Source: Trichothermofontia sichuanensis B231 (GTDB taxonomy: Bacteria; Cyanobacteriota; Cyanobacteriia; B231). Taken from it: 64,000 nt of DNA. Position 1 is the stretch's first letter; every line of letters starts with the position of its first letter. The stretch spans positions 4,173,741-4,237,740 of the forward strand of contig NZ_CP110848.1 of NCBI RefSeq assembly GCF_026240635.1, in the 5' to 3' direction. This document shows positions 38,823 through 48,007 of this stretch, one piece after another. The notes under the pieces are model-generated. The model ran no database searches. It was not told the DNA's origin and worked only from the letters and a program-made list of their open reading frames with translations. The position numbers and the translations under genes were made by a program.

Positions 38823-39491
38823 TTAGCGGTTGGTTGTGGGTTGGAGTTGATGCGCCGGCTCAGGCAAGGGAGGCCGCAGGATCAGGTAAGCTAGGGGACC
38901 CAGGAGGGGCAATACGCTGACCAGCCACAAAAGACGGGGTTGGTAAAACTGGCGACGGGCCATATCATCGGGCACGATCGCGGGGAACAGCAGGGCCAGC
39001 AGACAAAAGTCGAGGCTCATGACATGAATAAAACGGTTGGTTTGCCACTGGTGGGCAAAGTCAGCCCAGTCCCCCTGGCTGAGGCCATAGGCAAGAAGGG
39101 CGATCGCACCTAGGGTGAGGGCGATCGCCAACCAACGGGAATCAAAGAACCGTAGTATGCGATCGCGGGGACCCTGGAAACTGGGGTTGGGCTGACGCCA
39201 GGCAAGATAGGGGAGGAGGGCAAAGGCCCCGACCCCAAAACTCAAGGCGACAAAGGGGGAAGCGGGGAGCTTTTGGCCGCGGCCATCGGCAAGGAGAACA
39301 CTGGCATAGAGGAGGGGCCAAATCCCCATCAAATTGAACAGGGCAACAATGAGGGGATTAATGCCCTGAAGTTGACCCAGGGAGAGCTTCTGGATCAGAG
39401 CCAGGGTATCCGGTTGAGCAGCGGGGGCTAGGCCAAAGGCATAGAAGATCAGGGCTAGCCAAATTGCACTAAAAATCAGTTTTCTGGCCAT
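38823..39491 (-). CDS. Conserved membrane protein of unknown function
   Basis: 222 residues with about six hydrophobic helices and short loops. The N-terminal segment (SAIWLALIFYAFGLAPAAQP) could be the first helix. Loops contain GQLQGINPLIVALFNLMGIW and DSRWLAIALTLG; the C-terminus is hydrophilic and Pro-rich. Similar proteins occur in cyanobacteria and plastids as far as I recognise, with no assigned function. It is convergent with nadA. Confidence 0.75.
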   Translation of the reverse strand: MARKLIFSAIWLALIFYAFGLAPAAQPDTLALIQKLSLGQLQGINPLIVALFNLMGIWPLLYASVLLADGRGQKLPASPFVALSFGVGAFALLPYLAWRQPNPSFQGPRDRILRFFDSRWLAIALTLGAIALLAYGLSQGDWADFAHQWQTNRFIHVMSLDFCLLALLFPAIVPDDMARRQFYQPRLLWLVSVLPLLGPLAYLILRPPLPEPAHQLQPTTNR

Positions 39492-39511
39492 TAGTTTTCT
39501 AGACGGTGTTT

Positions 39512-39630
39512 TACAGCTTTTACCTCAATCATAAAGTACAGCGTGACCTGGGTAGGATGGGTGTATCCCCTTGGTGCGACCCTCACCCTAAATCCCTCGC
39601 CCAGGACGGGAGAAGGGCTGGCAAATCCGA
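39512..39630 (-). repeat. MITE family 1, truncated copy c
   Basis: Starts TACAGCTTTTACCTCAATCA, one base off the family-1 right end, in the opposite orientation, and keeps the CCCTCACCCTAAATCCCTC block. The other terminus is missing; the element fades out just before the sulfotransferase stop codon. Confidence 0.7.
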
Positions 39631-39631
39631 G

Positions 39632-40432
39632 CTAACTGATACCTTGCCAGTCAAAGGATTGGCCGAGTAATTGTATTAATTGTTGGTTATGGGGATAAAA
39701 GTAGTCAGCGAGTTGTTGGCAAAGTTGCGGATCAGGTTGACCATAATTGCCGGGATCAAGACGTTCATAGTCAGCAAGGGGGTAGGGCGGTAGGCCCAAA
39801 AATTGGTAAACGGTGGTTAGAGCGTTTTCGGGATCGCGATAAAAGGCTTCACTGCTGAGGATTAGAAATTGTTCCCGCGGAAAGTATTGGAACCATTGTT
39901 CTAATTGAGCTGCGTAGAGACCCCGTGCGAGATAACTTAGATGACGATGATTAAAACTGTGATAGGTGGGATCAGCTAAAATTTTTTCCACTTCACCCGC
40001 TAACCGGCTTGCTTCCTGAGCAAAGGCTTCGGCGATCGCTAATTTTTCAAAGCCCCACCGCACAGCATGATGATAGTGGGAAATAGCGCGATCGACGGGA
40101 TCGCGCAATAATACAATCAATTTGATATCTGGTAAAACCTTGGCCAAGCGTTGCGGGACCAGTGGGTGGAAAATATAGTAGGGACTGGCTTCGCCGGTGA
40201 TGATTGGGCTAGTCATTAGCTGTGGGGCAGCCTTGCCATCGCTGGGTAAGGCTGACGCTTTAATGCCCGGAAAACGGGATTCGTACCACTCCCAACCCCG
40301 CTCAAATTCCAGGTCAAAAAAATGAACTTCCTTATCCAAAGCTGGCGCAATTTGGGGGTGTTGGACCAGATAGTGATACAGGGAGGTGGTGCCCCCTTTC
40401 TGAACACCAATGATAATAAAATCAGGCTTCAC
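39632..40432 (-). CDS. PAPS-dependent sulfotransferase
   Basis: 266 residues. The 5'-phosphosulfate loop IIIGVQKGGTTSLYHYL and the 3'-phosphate region LIVLLRDPVDRAISHYHHAV are clear. EVHFFDLEFERGWEWYESRF fits heparan-type sulfotransferases. The likely acceptor is a cell-surface polysaccharide or lipid. The start is a GTG with GAGGAG 5 nt upstream; the 15-bp tandem repeat just beyond repeats a GGAGAG Shine-Dalgarno-like core three times. Confidence 0.93.
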   Translation of the reverse strand: MKPDFIIIGVQKGGTTSLYHYLVQHPQIAPALDKEVHFFDLEFERGWEWYESRFPGIKASALPSDGKAAPQLMTSPIITGEASPYYIFHPLVPQRLAKVLPDIKLIVLLRDPVDRAISHYHHAVRWGFEKLAIAEAFAQEASRLAGEVEKILADPTYHSFNHRHLSYLARGLYAAQLEQWFQYFPREQFLILSSEAFYRDPENALTTVYQFLGLPPYPLADYERLDPGNYGQPDPQLCQQLADYFYPHNQQLIQLLGQSFDWQGIS

Positions 40433-40440
40433 GCAAACTC

Positions 40441-40482
40441 CTCACTCTCCAAGTCTTCACTCTCCAAGTCTTCACTCTCAAG
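40441..40482 (-). repeat. 15-bp tandem repeat upstream of the sulfotransferase start
   Basis: Three copies of TTCACTCTCCAAGTC (first base variant in copy one, last copy shortened). On the minus strand each unit offers GGAGAG, so the ribosome-binding region is iterated. Confidence 0.85.
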
Positions 40483-40591
40483 CCGAGTCTGTCATACGTT
40501 GACAGATTCCCCCCCTAAAGGCGGCGGATGCTAGTTACTGGTTCAGCGACATCACTTACGATTTCAGGTTTCCCGGCCACCGCAGCGGCGA

Positions 40592-40710
40592 TTATCGCCC
40601 CAGCCGTTCCCGCTTGCGAGGCAATTCCTTTTTACCCAAAGGTTCTGTTTGCCACTCAATGCCTAATAGCTGCAATCCCCGCTTCAGGATATTGGTAGCG
40701 GTGGCGCAGG
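40592..40710 (-). pseudogene. C-terminal remnant of a TnpB-type transposase-associated protein
   Basis: On the minus strand the frame reads CATATNILKRGLQLLGIEWQ then TEPLGKKELPRKRERLGR and stops at 40592. The A-T-N-I-L-K-R-G-L motif is the last RuvC segment of IS605/IS1341 TnpB proteins. Only about 38 codons remain, and upstream the sequence degenerates. The rest of the 40483-40831 gap holds repeat-like sequence and no gene. Confidence 0.6.
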
Positions 40711-40831
40711 ATTAACCACTATTACCCCCTTGTCCCCAACCTTGCCGTAGTCGTCTAGCCCTCCTAGCTTGGCAGAAGGGGTTAGGGGATGAGAGTCGTC
40801 GGTTGCATCCCCTAACCTGTTTACGTTTGAG

Positions 40832-43243
40832 CTAACCATACTTGACCGAGCCATAAGGGAATACAGCAGCTTGGAAAACCTGAGCATAGGCCTGGACCAT
40901 TTGCTCGAAGGTGTTTAATGATTTTAGGACAGGACGGGCATTGGCTGCGAGGCGGTGACGGTAGTTAGCATCTTCAAGTAATTGCTGTAGGGCAGCAGCT
41001 AATTCATCAGGATGATCGGGGGTATAAAACAGGCCATTTACCCCTGGCTTTACCTGCTCTTGAATCCCGAATACGGGTGTGGTCACAATCGGTAAACCGT
41101 AGAACATTGCTTCGAGGATAACCCGTGGGAAACTTTCCACGCGGGAGGTACACACAAAAATATCGGCGGCTTGGTAGTAGCGGGCCGTATCGGGGGTCTC
41201 TGGCACGATCGTGATTTTGGCCTGGAGGGTATCGGGCAAGCTAGCAACGCGATCGGCTAGGGCTTGGCTATAGTCTCCAGGGCGATCGCCCACGATAAAG
41301 CAGTGGAGCTTAGTCACTAAGGGTTCTGGCAATTGCGCGATCGCCTCCACCAGATCCCGTTGTCCTTTGCGGGCGCAGACGGTACCTACGAGTAAAATAG
41401 CCACGGTATCATCGGTCAGATTTAACGCCGTTCGGGCCTGCGATCGTGACCATTGGGCAGCCTGTTCTGCCAGGGCCTGTTGCTTAAGACCATTACGGAT
41501 TACAACAAAGTTCGATCGCGTTTGCAGGGGTTGATAAAGGTCACAGGTGGCTTGGGCCACAAACACTACTTTTTCTGGCAAGGCAAAGCAATCTAAGGCA
41601 TGGCGTTGGACGTCTGGATCAAACCAAAATCGTTCAAAATAGGTTTGCCAGGGTTCACTTTCGTGGATATTCCAAATTGAAGGAATTCCTAACAATTGAG
41701 CACAATCTAAAGCATAAAAAGTTTCGATCGTATTGGCATAGATTGCATCAAATTGCCCCGCTCTCCAACTCGCGGCGAGGGTCGTTACCGCTTGCCAATA
41801 GTCTGCCAGAGTTTGGACAGCGGCGAGGGGATGTTGACCCTGAATCATGACGGCAATCCCCTGCTCTCGATAGGCCGCTTCCAACGGACCTGACTCGGCG
41901 GCAAAAATAACTGGCTCAATCATCTGCTGGCTTTTTAAGCCACTCACAAGATCATACTGATGCAGAGGAGCACCCGTCAGGTTCAGCGCATTACTGACCA
42001 TCAAAATTCGCAGGGGACGTATTGGGGGCGTTTTACCTAAGCCCACCCGGCGTTTCCAGGCAAACCAAGCTGTCCGCAGTTTCCAGAACTTGGAGGTTTG
42101 CATAGCGGTGATTTCAGCTTGGGCCTGGGCTAACCGTTGCTGCGATCGCTGATAACGATAATCAGCCAACTCAGCCCTGAGCTGGGCCTGGGTGAGGTGG
42201 GTTTGCTGTTCACTAAATTGCCCAGTCAGACGATCGCGCTCCCCTTGTAAAGCTAAAAGCTGCTCGTGATAGGCTTTAATAGCCATTTGGGCCGATTCAA
42301 ATGCCGTTTTTAGCTCGTTAACTTGCTTTTCAAGTTGACGCTGTGTCCACCACTCCCAACAGACCGAGACCCGATGCTGGATCGCGATCGTGGCCTCGTT
42401 TCCACCGATACCGTCTGGACCAAGGGCATCCTCCCCCGTCCCCCCAGTAACGGCTTGATCATTAAGTGCTTGGTAGAGGGCCAAGGTTTCAGGATAGTAG
42501 AGCAGCAAGCGCGATCGGTATGTCGATAGTTCTTCACCAGATTGTAATAAATCAGGTTCAACAACCTGGGTATCGTCGGTCGGTAACTCTAAACCAAACT
42601 GTTGATTAACTAAGCTGAGAAATTGACTGGGATGACGCGCAACCAGATGGATCGAAATTAACAGCGATCGCGCCGGAAATCGGCTTTGAAACTGGAGGAT
42701 GCGACGATTGTATAGAAGCCACATTTTGACCGCGATCGTTGGATCGGTCTGTAAAATTGCATCCGTGCCCCGGCGATAGAGGGAATCCACCACTTCCCAG
42801 GGTGGACGGTAGACAAAAATAAATTTGGCGTCGGGTAATAGGGTTGCCCACAGGTCCAGAAACAAGGTTGTGCGCGGATCTTTCCATCCCCAAATGCGAT
42901 CGCGAGGCTGTTTTGCCAGTAACCCCTTAGCAGCTTCCCAGTCTGCTTGGCTCAGGGGAATCGACGCGGCTTCCGTATAACCCAGGATATCTAACCCCTG
43001 GGATCGTAAAATTTGCTGGTGAAAGGCAACAAACGCTTGATTTTCAAAATGGCCCTTGGGATTGCCCACATCCGGGCCGACTAAATGCTCGCCCAAATCA
43101 ACGTGGGCCGCGTGCAATAAGGCCGCCGTTAACGACGTGCCCGAACGATGCATCCCTGTAATAACGAGCGGGCAACCAGAATCTTGGTGAGCGTGTTCCA
43201 TTTTCTGAGCGTAATCCGTACTAACCCCAACCCGATCAGCCAT
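40832..43243 (-). CDS. Sulfotransferase-glycosyltransferase fusion protein
   Basis: About 803 residues from ATG 43243 (43282 and 43201 are alternatives; 43243 overlaps lysS by 8 nt). The N-terminal part is a sulfotransferase fold ([17 protein letters not shown] as the PAPS loop, [20 protein letters not shown] as the second site). A coiled coil follows ([12 protein letters not shown] to [10 protein letters not shown]), then a GT4-type glycosyltransferase ([60 protein letters not shown] with the EX7E acid). It could build and sulfate one exopolysaccharide. A stand-alone sulfotransferase lies 400 nt away. Confidence 0.9.
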   Translation of the reverse strand: MADRVGVSTDYAQKMEHAHQDSGCPLVITGMHRSGTSLTAALLHAAHVDLGEHLVGPDVGNPKGHFENQAFVAFHQQILRSQGLDILGYTEAASIPLSQADWEAAKGLLAKQPRDRIWGWKDPRTTLFLDLWATLLPDAKFIFVYRPPWEVVDSLYRRGTDAILQTDPTIAVKMWLLYNRRILQFQSRFPARSLLISIHLVARHPSQFLSLVNQQFGLELPTDDTQVVEPDLLQSGEELSTYRSRLLLYYPETLALYQALNDQAVTGGTGEDALGPDGIGGNEATIAIQHRVSVCWEWWTQRQLEKQVNELKTAFESAQMAIKAYHEQLLALQGERDRLTGQFSEQQTHLTQAQLRAELADYRYQRSQQRLAQAQAEITAMQTSKFWKLRTAWFAWKRRVGLGKTPPIRPLRILMVSNALNLTGAPLHQYDLVSGLKSQQMIEPVIFAAESGPLEAAYREQGIAVMIQGQHPLAAVQTLADYWQAVTTLAASWRAGQFDAIYANTIETFYALDCAQLLGIPSIWNIHESEPWQTYFERFWFDPDVQRHALDCFALPEKVVFVAQATCDLYQPLQTRSNFVVIRNGLKQQALAEQAAQWSRSQARTALNLTDDTVAILLVGTVCARKGQRDLVEAIAQLPEPLVTKLHCFIVGDRPGDYSQALADRVASLPDTLQAKITIVPETPDTARYYQAADIFVCTSRVESFPRVILEAMFYGLPIVTTPVFGIQEQVKPGVNGLFYTPDHPDELAAALQQLLEDANYRHRLAANARPVLKSLNTFEQMVQAYAQVFQAAVFPYGSVKYG

Positions 43244-44804
43244 CCGTTTCCGATTTTTCTGGTTTAAGGAGGGGGAAGGCAATCACGTCGCGAATGCTGG
43301 GGGCGTTGGTCAGCAGCATGACGAGGCGATCAATGCCAATTCCTAAGCCGCCCGTTGGTGGCATCCCATATTCCAACGCCGTCAGAAAATCATCATCAAC
43401 GCTGTGGGCTTCCAAATCCCCGGCTGCCTTGCGGGCGGCTTGGGCCTCCAGCCGTTGCCGCTGGTCAATGGGATCGGTCAGTTCCGAAAAACTATTGGCT
43501 GTCTCCCGCCCTACGATAAACAGCTCAAACCGCTCCACTAAACCTGCTTGAGTGCGATGGGGCTTCGCCAAGGGCGAGATTTCCACTGGGTAGTCAATCA
43601 CAAACGTGGGTTGGATCAGGGTGTCCTCAACCTTTTGTTCAAAGGCTTCGTTGAGCAGGTGACCGATCGTTTCGCAGTCCTCAATTCCCGGAATTCCAGC
43701 CTGCTCGGCGGCAGCACGGGCAGCTTCAACGGCAGTGAACTGGCGAAAATCTAACCCCGTGACTTCCTGCACAATATCGTGCATTGTCACCCGTCGCCAG
43801 GGGGGAGTGAGGTCGATCATGGTGCCTTGGTAATCAATTTTGAGCGTTCCCAGAACTTCCTGGGCCACATGGGCGATCAAGGTTTCCGCCAGGGCCATCA
43901 TGTCGTAGTAATCGGCATAGGCTTGATAAATCTCGATCGTCGTGAACTCGGGATTATGCTTAGTCGAGATCCCCTCATTCCGGAAGACGCGTCCCAGCTC
44001 AAATACCTTTTCAAACCCGCCGACAACTAACCGCTTCAGGTGCAGTTCCGTGGCAATCCGCAGGTAGAGGGGCATATCGAGCGTATTGTGGTACGTGGTG
44101 AAGGGACGGGCCTCGGCTCCCCCCGCTTCAACCTGGAGGACCGGGGTTTCAATCTCCAAAAAGCCCTGGTCTTCCAGATAGCGACGAATGGCTGCCGTAA
44201 TTTTGGCCCGCCGCCGGAAGCTCTCGCGTACATCAGGGTTGATGAAGAGATCGACGTAGCGTTGACGATAGCGCTTGGCAATATCAGTAAGACCATGCCA
44301 CTTGTCGGGGAGGGGTAGCAGGGATTTGGTCAGGATGGCGTATTCGCTCACCATGACGGAGAGTTCGCCCTTTTCAGTGCGTTTAATCGTGCCCTTGACA
44401 CCCAGGATATCGCCCACGTCGGTTAACTGTTTGAGATGGGTAAATGCATCGGGGTCGATCGTGGCCATACCGGCTTGGATTGTTTGCTTCTCCAGATAAA
44501 GTTGGATCGTGCCGGTTTCGTCTTGCAGGGTGAAGAAGGCCAATTTGCCAAACACCCGACGGGCCATAATCCGTCCCGCGATCGTTACGGTGAGATCGAC
44601 GCCTTCCCCGGCAGGCAAATCCGCGAATTTCTCTTGCAGCGGAGCCGCGTGGTGGCTCACCTCCCAGCGATAGGCGTAGGGGTTAATGCCCAATTGCTTG
44701 AGTTGGTCCACCTTGTCGAGGCGAACGGCCCGCTGGTCTTCGCGGTTGGAGTGGGAGTCAGTCGGGCGGTGGGCAGAGGGCGTTGTCGCGCGTTCGTCGG
44801 ACAT
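43236..44804 (-). CDS. lysS: Lysyl-tRNA synthetase, class II
   Basis: 522 residues. An OB-fold anticodon-binding domain at about 55-165 ([20 protein letters not shown]), class II motif 1 near [27 protein letters not shown], motif 2 [20 protein letters not shown], and motif 3 [13 protein letters not shown]. It charges tRNA-Lys. The N-terminus has a 24-residue polar extension. It is divergent from the ankyrin gene across 167 bp. Confidence 0.97.
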   Translation of the reverse strand: MSDERATTPSAHRPTDSHSNREDQRAVRLDKVDQLKQLGINPYAYRWEVSHHAAPLQEKFADLPAGEGVDLTVTIAGRIMARRVFGKLAFFTLQDETGTIQLYLEKQTIQAGMATIDPDAFTHLKQLTDVGDILGVKGTIKRTEKGELSVMVSEYAILTKSLLPLPDKWHGLTDIAKRYRQRYVDLFINPDVRESFRRRAKITAAIRRYLEDQGFLEIETPVLQVEAGGAEARPFTTYHNTLDMPLYLRIATELHLKRLVVGGFEKVFELGRVFRNEGISTKHNPEFTTIEIYQAYADYYDMMALAETLIAHVAQEVLGTLKIDYQGTMIDLTPPWRRVTMHDIVQEVTGLDFRQFTAVEAARAAAEQAGIPGIEDCETIGHLLNEAFEQKVEDTLIQPTFVIDYPVEISPLAKPHRTQAGLVERFELFIVGRETANSFSELTDPIDQRQRLEAQAARKAAGDLEAHSVDDDFLTALEYGMPPTGGLGIGIDRLVMLLTNAPSIRDVIAFPLLKPEKSETDG

Positions 44805-44971
44805 GGGTGGACTTTTGGGATAAGCGTTGGCAGACTCTTATTATAAGGGGCGACTTTAGCGTAAAAAGTACGATTTCCATGCCATGATTTTGGTAATCAG
44901 GCCATCATTTTTGGTGCAAGTCCAGGCAAACTGCCGGTAATTAGGACTGAAATTGGGGCTAAGTCGCAACT

Positions 44972-45454
44972 ATGGCAGCAGACTTCATCACCGCCGCACA
45001 AACTGGGGATTTGGCAGGATTGCAGGCTTTACTGGCCGCGGGCGTCGCGATCAATAGCCAGGATGAAGAGGGCACGACGGCCCTGCTGGCCGCGATCGAG
45101 GCAGGACAAACGGTAGTGGCCCAATGGTTACTGGCCCAGGGAGCTGACCCCGCGATCGCCGATGCGGATGGTTGGACGGTGGTCATGGCCGCTGCCGCCA
45201 CCGATAACCGAGAATTACTTCCGCATTTGTTGGCTTGTGGAGTTGATATCAATGCCCAAACCCGCTTTGGTCTGACTGCCTTGATGGCCGCCGCTGCCAA
45301 GGGCCATCGGGCAAGCGTGCAGTTTTTGTTAGAACATGGTGCGGATATTGATGCCAAGGACCAAAACCGCTGGACAGCCTTAATTTGGGCTGCATCGGAA
45401 CAACAAACGGCGGTGGTGGATTGCTTAAAAGCGTGGCGATCGGGACGGGAATAA
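44972..45454 (+). CDS. Ankyrin-repeat protein
   Basis: 160 residues forming about four ankyrin repeats (TAAQTGDLAGLQALLAAGVA, EEGTTALLAAIEAGQTVVAQ, GLTALMAAAAKGHRASVQFL, NRWTALIWAASEQQTAVV). There is no signal peptide or other domain, so it is probably a cytosolic protein-binding scaffold. Similar small ankyrin proteins are scattered through cyanobacteria. Confidence 0.93.
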   Translation: MAADFITAAQTGDLAGLQALLAAGVAINSQDEEGTTALLAAIEAGQTVVAQWLLAQGADPAIADADGWTVVMAAAATDNRELLPHLLACGVDINAQTRFGLTALMAAAAKGHRASVQFLLEHGADIDAKDQNRWTALIWAASEQQTAVVDCLKAWRSGRE

Positions 45455-45596
45455 ACTGCTCGATCATCTATTCGGTCATCTTTCTTATAGATGCTGCTAC
45501 CAACGGGTGCATCTCACTTGTGAGGGTTAGCTTCGCCCCACTTGGGAGAAGGGGTTGGGGGATGAGGGCTGCATCTTATGGCCCAGTCGATCACCA

Positions 45597-46526
45597 TTAC
45601 AAGTTAAGCTCATGGGCAAAGGGATGGCTATTTTGCCAACCCGTTTTTCCCCACTGTCGCCAACGCTCTAAGCGACGAATCATAATTTCGCAATAAATCG
45701 GATCAATGTCACAAATATAGCATCGTCGTTGTAGTTGCTCAGCGGCGATCAACGTTGTCCCAGAATGACCAAAAAAATCGATAATCGTATCGTTAACTTG
45801 AGAACTAGCGCGGATGAGACGGGCGATCGCGCTGAGGGGTTTTTGGGCATAGCACCCCTTGACATTTTCTTCCATGCGATAAAACACCTGCTGAATATCC
45901 ACCCACACGTTACCGGGTCGAATAGTTTCGGATTTACTGCGCTCTAGATTTTCAGTCCGCTTGCCATTGATGTTTTTATAGTAGCCCCGGAGGATTTTGG
46001 GAATATTGGTATATTGAACGGTAAAGGGGGGATTACCTTTCACGTAGTATAGGCATTCCTGACGCACGGCCATCCAGTTTTTGGGAGTCCCGTAGCCACG
46101 CTGATTCCGCAGAGTAATCAGCGAGCGAGAGGTGAATTCAGGAAAATTCCGCATCAGGATCATAAAGTCAGGTAAGGGTTGGAAACCGGCATTTTGATCC
46201 GCCCCTAGCCACACGTAGAGGGCAGCATTTTCCCCTAAAGCCGTTGCTGTTGTGCGCACCCATTGTTCACACCACCTAATAAAATCGGGGAGCGATCGCG
46301 TCTCAAACGCGACTAAATTATAGGGTGGATCATGAATCGCCAGAGTGGCCGTTGTGCCGGCCATCAGGGTAGTGATTTGGCTGGGATTAGTGGCATCAAG
46401 ACAACCAATGCGATGCCCTCGGCAGGGATCGGTCCAAATCTCCCCCGGCGCTAAGCGACAAGCCTGCAACAGCCGGTGTCGCACGTCTGGATCTTTGTCC
46501 AATCTAGGTAATGGATCGTTTTTCAT
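45597..46526 (-). CDS. DNA methyltransferase, beta-class amino-MTase
   Basis: 309 residues. Catalytic motif IV DPPYNL comes first (D66-Y69) and the SAM-binding FFGHSGTTLIAAEQLQRRCY comes last, with a target-recognition region between (SLITLRNQRGYGTPKNWMAV to NVWVDIQQVFY). This is the beta-class order of N6-adenine or N4-cytosine methylases. No cognate restriction enzyme is present, so it may be an orphan. The Mrr fragment and broken toxin-antitoxin pair next to it suggest a decayed defence cluster. The recognition site is not predictable. Confidence 0.9.
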   Translation of the reverse strand: MKNDPLPRLDKDPDVRHRLLQACRLAPGEIWTDPCRGHRIGCLDATNPSQITTLMAGTTATLAIHDPPYNLVAFETRSLPDFIRWCEQWVRTTATALGENAALYVWLGADQNAGFQPLPDFMILMRNFPEFTSRSLITLRNQRGYGTPKNWMAVRQECLYYVKGNPPFTVQYTNIPKILRGYYKNINGKRTENLERSKSETIRPGNVWVDIQQVFYRMEENVKGCYAQKPLSAIARLIRASSQVNDTIIDFFGHSGTTLIAAEQLQRRCYICDIDPIYCEIMIRRLERWRQWGKTGWQNSHPFAHELNL

Positions 46527-46586
46527 CTTTGATCGGAACTGATGGCTACCGGTATAACGGTGAAGTTAGATGGCTGGCGGCTTCAA

Positions 46587-46877
46587 TTATTTGCAACTTT
46601 TCCAGTATCCAGGCTCACGGCTACAATGCATAACCGCCAAAATCAAGATGTAATCTTGCTCAATTGTATAGAGAACGCCATAGAGGAATTTACGTGCCAT
46701 GCACCGCGGAACATCTTCATCAATTGCAACATAACGGGTTGGAGCTTCCCTGATCCGGTAAACCGTACCTTCAATCGCATTTATAAATGCTTGAGCAACC
46801 TCAACTCTCTGCTCTGTATAGTATTAAACTGCTTCAGCGTATTCATTCAGTGCTTCAGGATGGAATATATACCTCAT
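46587..46877 (-). pseudogene. RelE/ParE-type toxin with internal stop
   Basis: 97 codons in one frame: MRYIFHPEALNEYAEAV, then TAA at 46824-46826 (codon 18), then YYTEQRVEVAQAFINAIEG, RKFLYGVLYTIEQDYILILA, VMHCSREPGYW, stop. FxPEAxxEYxxAVxYY at the start and the AVMHxxRxPGYW end are typical of RelE/ParE toxins. One base change (probably CAA or GAA to TAA) inactivates it. Its ATG overlaps the antitoxin stop as ATGA. Confidence 0.85.
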
Positions 46878-47115
46878 GGCTCAAGGAGTCGTCTCACTTG
46901 GGCTAGGGCTTCATCACCAGGAATCGGTTGCACAGAACCGTCTCGAATCTCATCTCTTCGCTTTTTGGCTTCAGTAACCCAAACTGCTTGAATAGTCGAT
47001 CGGTGTCGAATTCCAAGCTTTCTACCAATATGTCTACAAGTATGTCTACAAGGAGTGCCCTCGATGCGCTCAGCAAGGACAGTATTTCTTCCGTCAGTTG
47101 CTCAATTGACCGCAT
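46874..47115 (-). pseudogene. Addiction-module antitoxin (TIGR02574-like), frameshifted
   Basis: The first frame reads MRSIEQLTEEILSLLSASRA and then LLVDILVDILVESLE, where typical homologues have LLADRLVESL; the extra VDIL comes from a 12-bp duplication. Near 46990-47000 the frame slips, and the family end IQAVWVTEAKKRRDEIRDGS then VQPIPGDEALAQVRRLLEP continues in another frame to the TGA overlapping the toxin ATG. As read, the native product would be about 35 residues followed by missense. Confidence 0.85.
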
Positions 47116-47282
47116 AGTAACTCGCAGGCGTAGAAAGCTAAAAGGTTGAATTCAATTATATCAAACTCGTACATGGAAGAGTTTGAAGGAGTCGCTACCG
47201 ACCTAAAATACCGAGTTCAATGCTGCTCCTGTACCAACTTAAGATTGAAATTCTTGAAAGAAATGAATGTCGACATCATGGC

Positions 47283-47477
47283 CTATGCAACCTGATTGTC
47301 AAAATAGGGTGCACCTCCATCAAGTAACTCAGTTCTCTCCTGTTCTGAAATATTTAAGCGATTAGCAATAACGTCTCTCACCTCAGCAGGACGGCCTGAA
47401 GCCCCTAGCTCCTTCAAGGCTTCAATGACTGGGGAGAAAAACTGAACAAATTTAGGTCCGCAGAAAGCATAAGACAT
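47283..47477 (-). pseudogene. Mrr N-terminal domain fragment
   Basis: 64 codons: PKFVQFFSPVIEALKELGAS, GRPAEVRDVIANRLNISEQE, RTELLDGGAPYFDNQVA, then stop. This is the winged-helix N-terminal domain of Mrr-type methylation-dependent restriction enzymes, which usually continues FDNRVAWARTYL into the nuclease domain. The nuclease is gone. Residual sequence up to 47155 shows no nuclease motifs. No gene is supported at 47478-47674. Confidence 0.75.
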
Positions 47478-47707
47478 CTAACCATTGCTTGAGCCGCCGT
47501 TTGAGCCACTGTTTAAGCTGCCATACCCCTTGTGAGGGCAACCGCCCAATGATACCCCTGCCCAGGGAATCGAGCGCATGGCCGCCCCTCTCTACCTGAA
47601 CTCATCCTTAAGGGGGGGAGGATGTCCCCTACCCCCAAGTTTGCTAAGGTGGGTATGCTCTTCTGAGACTGCCCTTGCGCTCCGTTGCGGTGGAGGCCGT
47701 TACCGTC

Positions 47708-47962
47708 ATGTCCTCAACTCCCACCTCCCTGGTTACGCTACAACTAGACCCCCCCCATAATACCCTCGCTTATGTGCAACAACTGGCCGGTTTACAGGGC
47801 GTGACGATCGACACCGACTACGGCCTAGTTCTGATCAATCCGACACGATCGCTCTATGTTGTGCGAGTGATGGGTCCTGTGGATGCCGCGCAACTGATGG
47901 CCCAACACCCTGAAGTGAAAGGCGTCCACGGCGATGTCAACATTCAAACCCTGGATCCTTAA
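47708..47962 (+). CDS. Small subtilase-prodomain-like protein
   Basis: 84 residues from ATG 47708, which GGAGG precedes by about 11 nt; the frame also opens at 47675. The second half, YVVRVMGPVDAAQLMAQHPE then VKGVHGDVNIQTL, has the beta-alpha-beta pattern of inhibitor I9/subtilase propeptides and parallels the N-terminal segment of the protease encoded 45 nt downstream (YLVRGEVPDQAALDRLMAAA, NIVGVFADPRI). There is no signal peptide. It is likely a separate folding chaperone or inhibitor of the protease; this is inference from position and pattern. Confidence 0.7.
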   Translation: MSSTPTSLVTLQLDPPHNTLAYVQQLAGLQGVTIDTDYGLVLINPTRSLYVVRVMGPVDAAQLMAQHPEVKGVHGDVNIQTLDP

Positions 47963-48007
47963 CGATCCTGGCCTCAGTGCCCCGCTCTCACCTCTCTGGA
48001 GAATCCC

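Noticed and set aside
46542-46991. 149-residue plus-strand frame
   Set aside because: It is the complement of the broken toxin-antitoxin pair, whose minus-strand reading matches known families.
47675-47707. TTG start for the small prodomain-like gene
   Set aside because: The added 11 residues are not conserved-looking and the ATG at 47708 has a GGAGG upstream.
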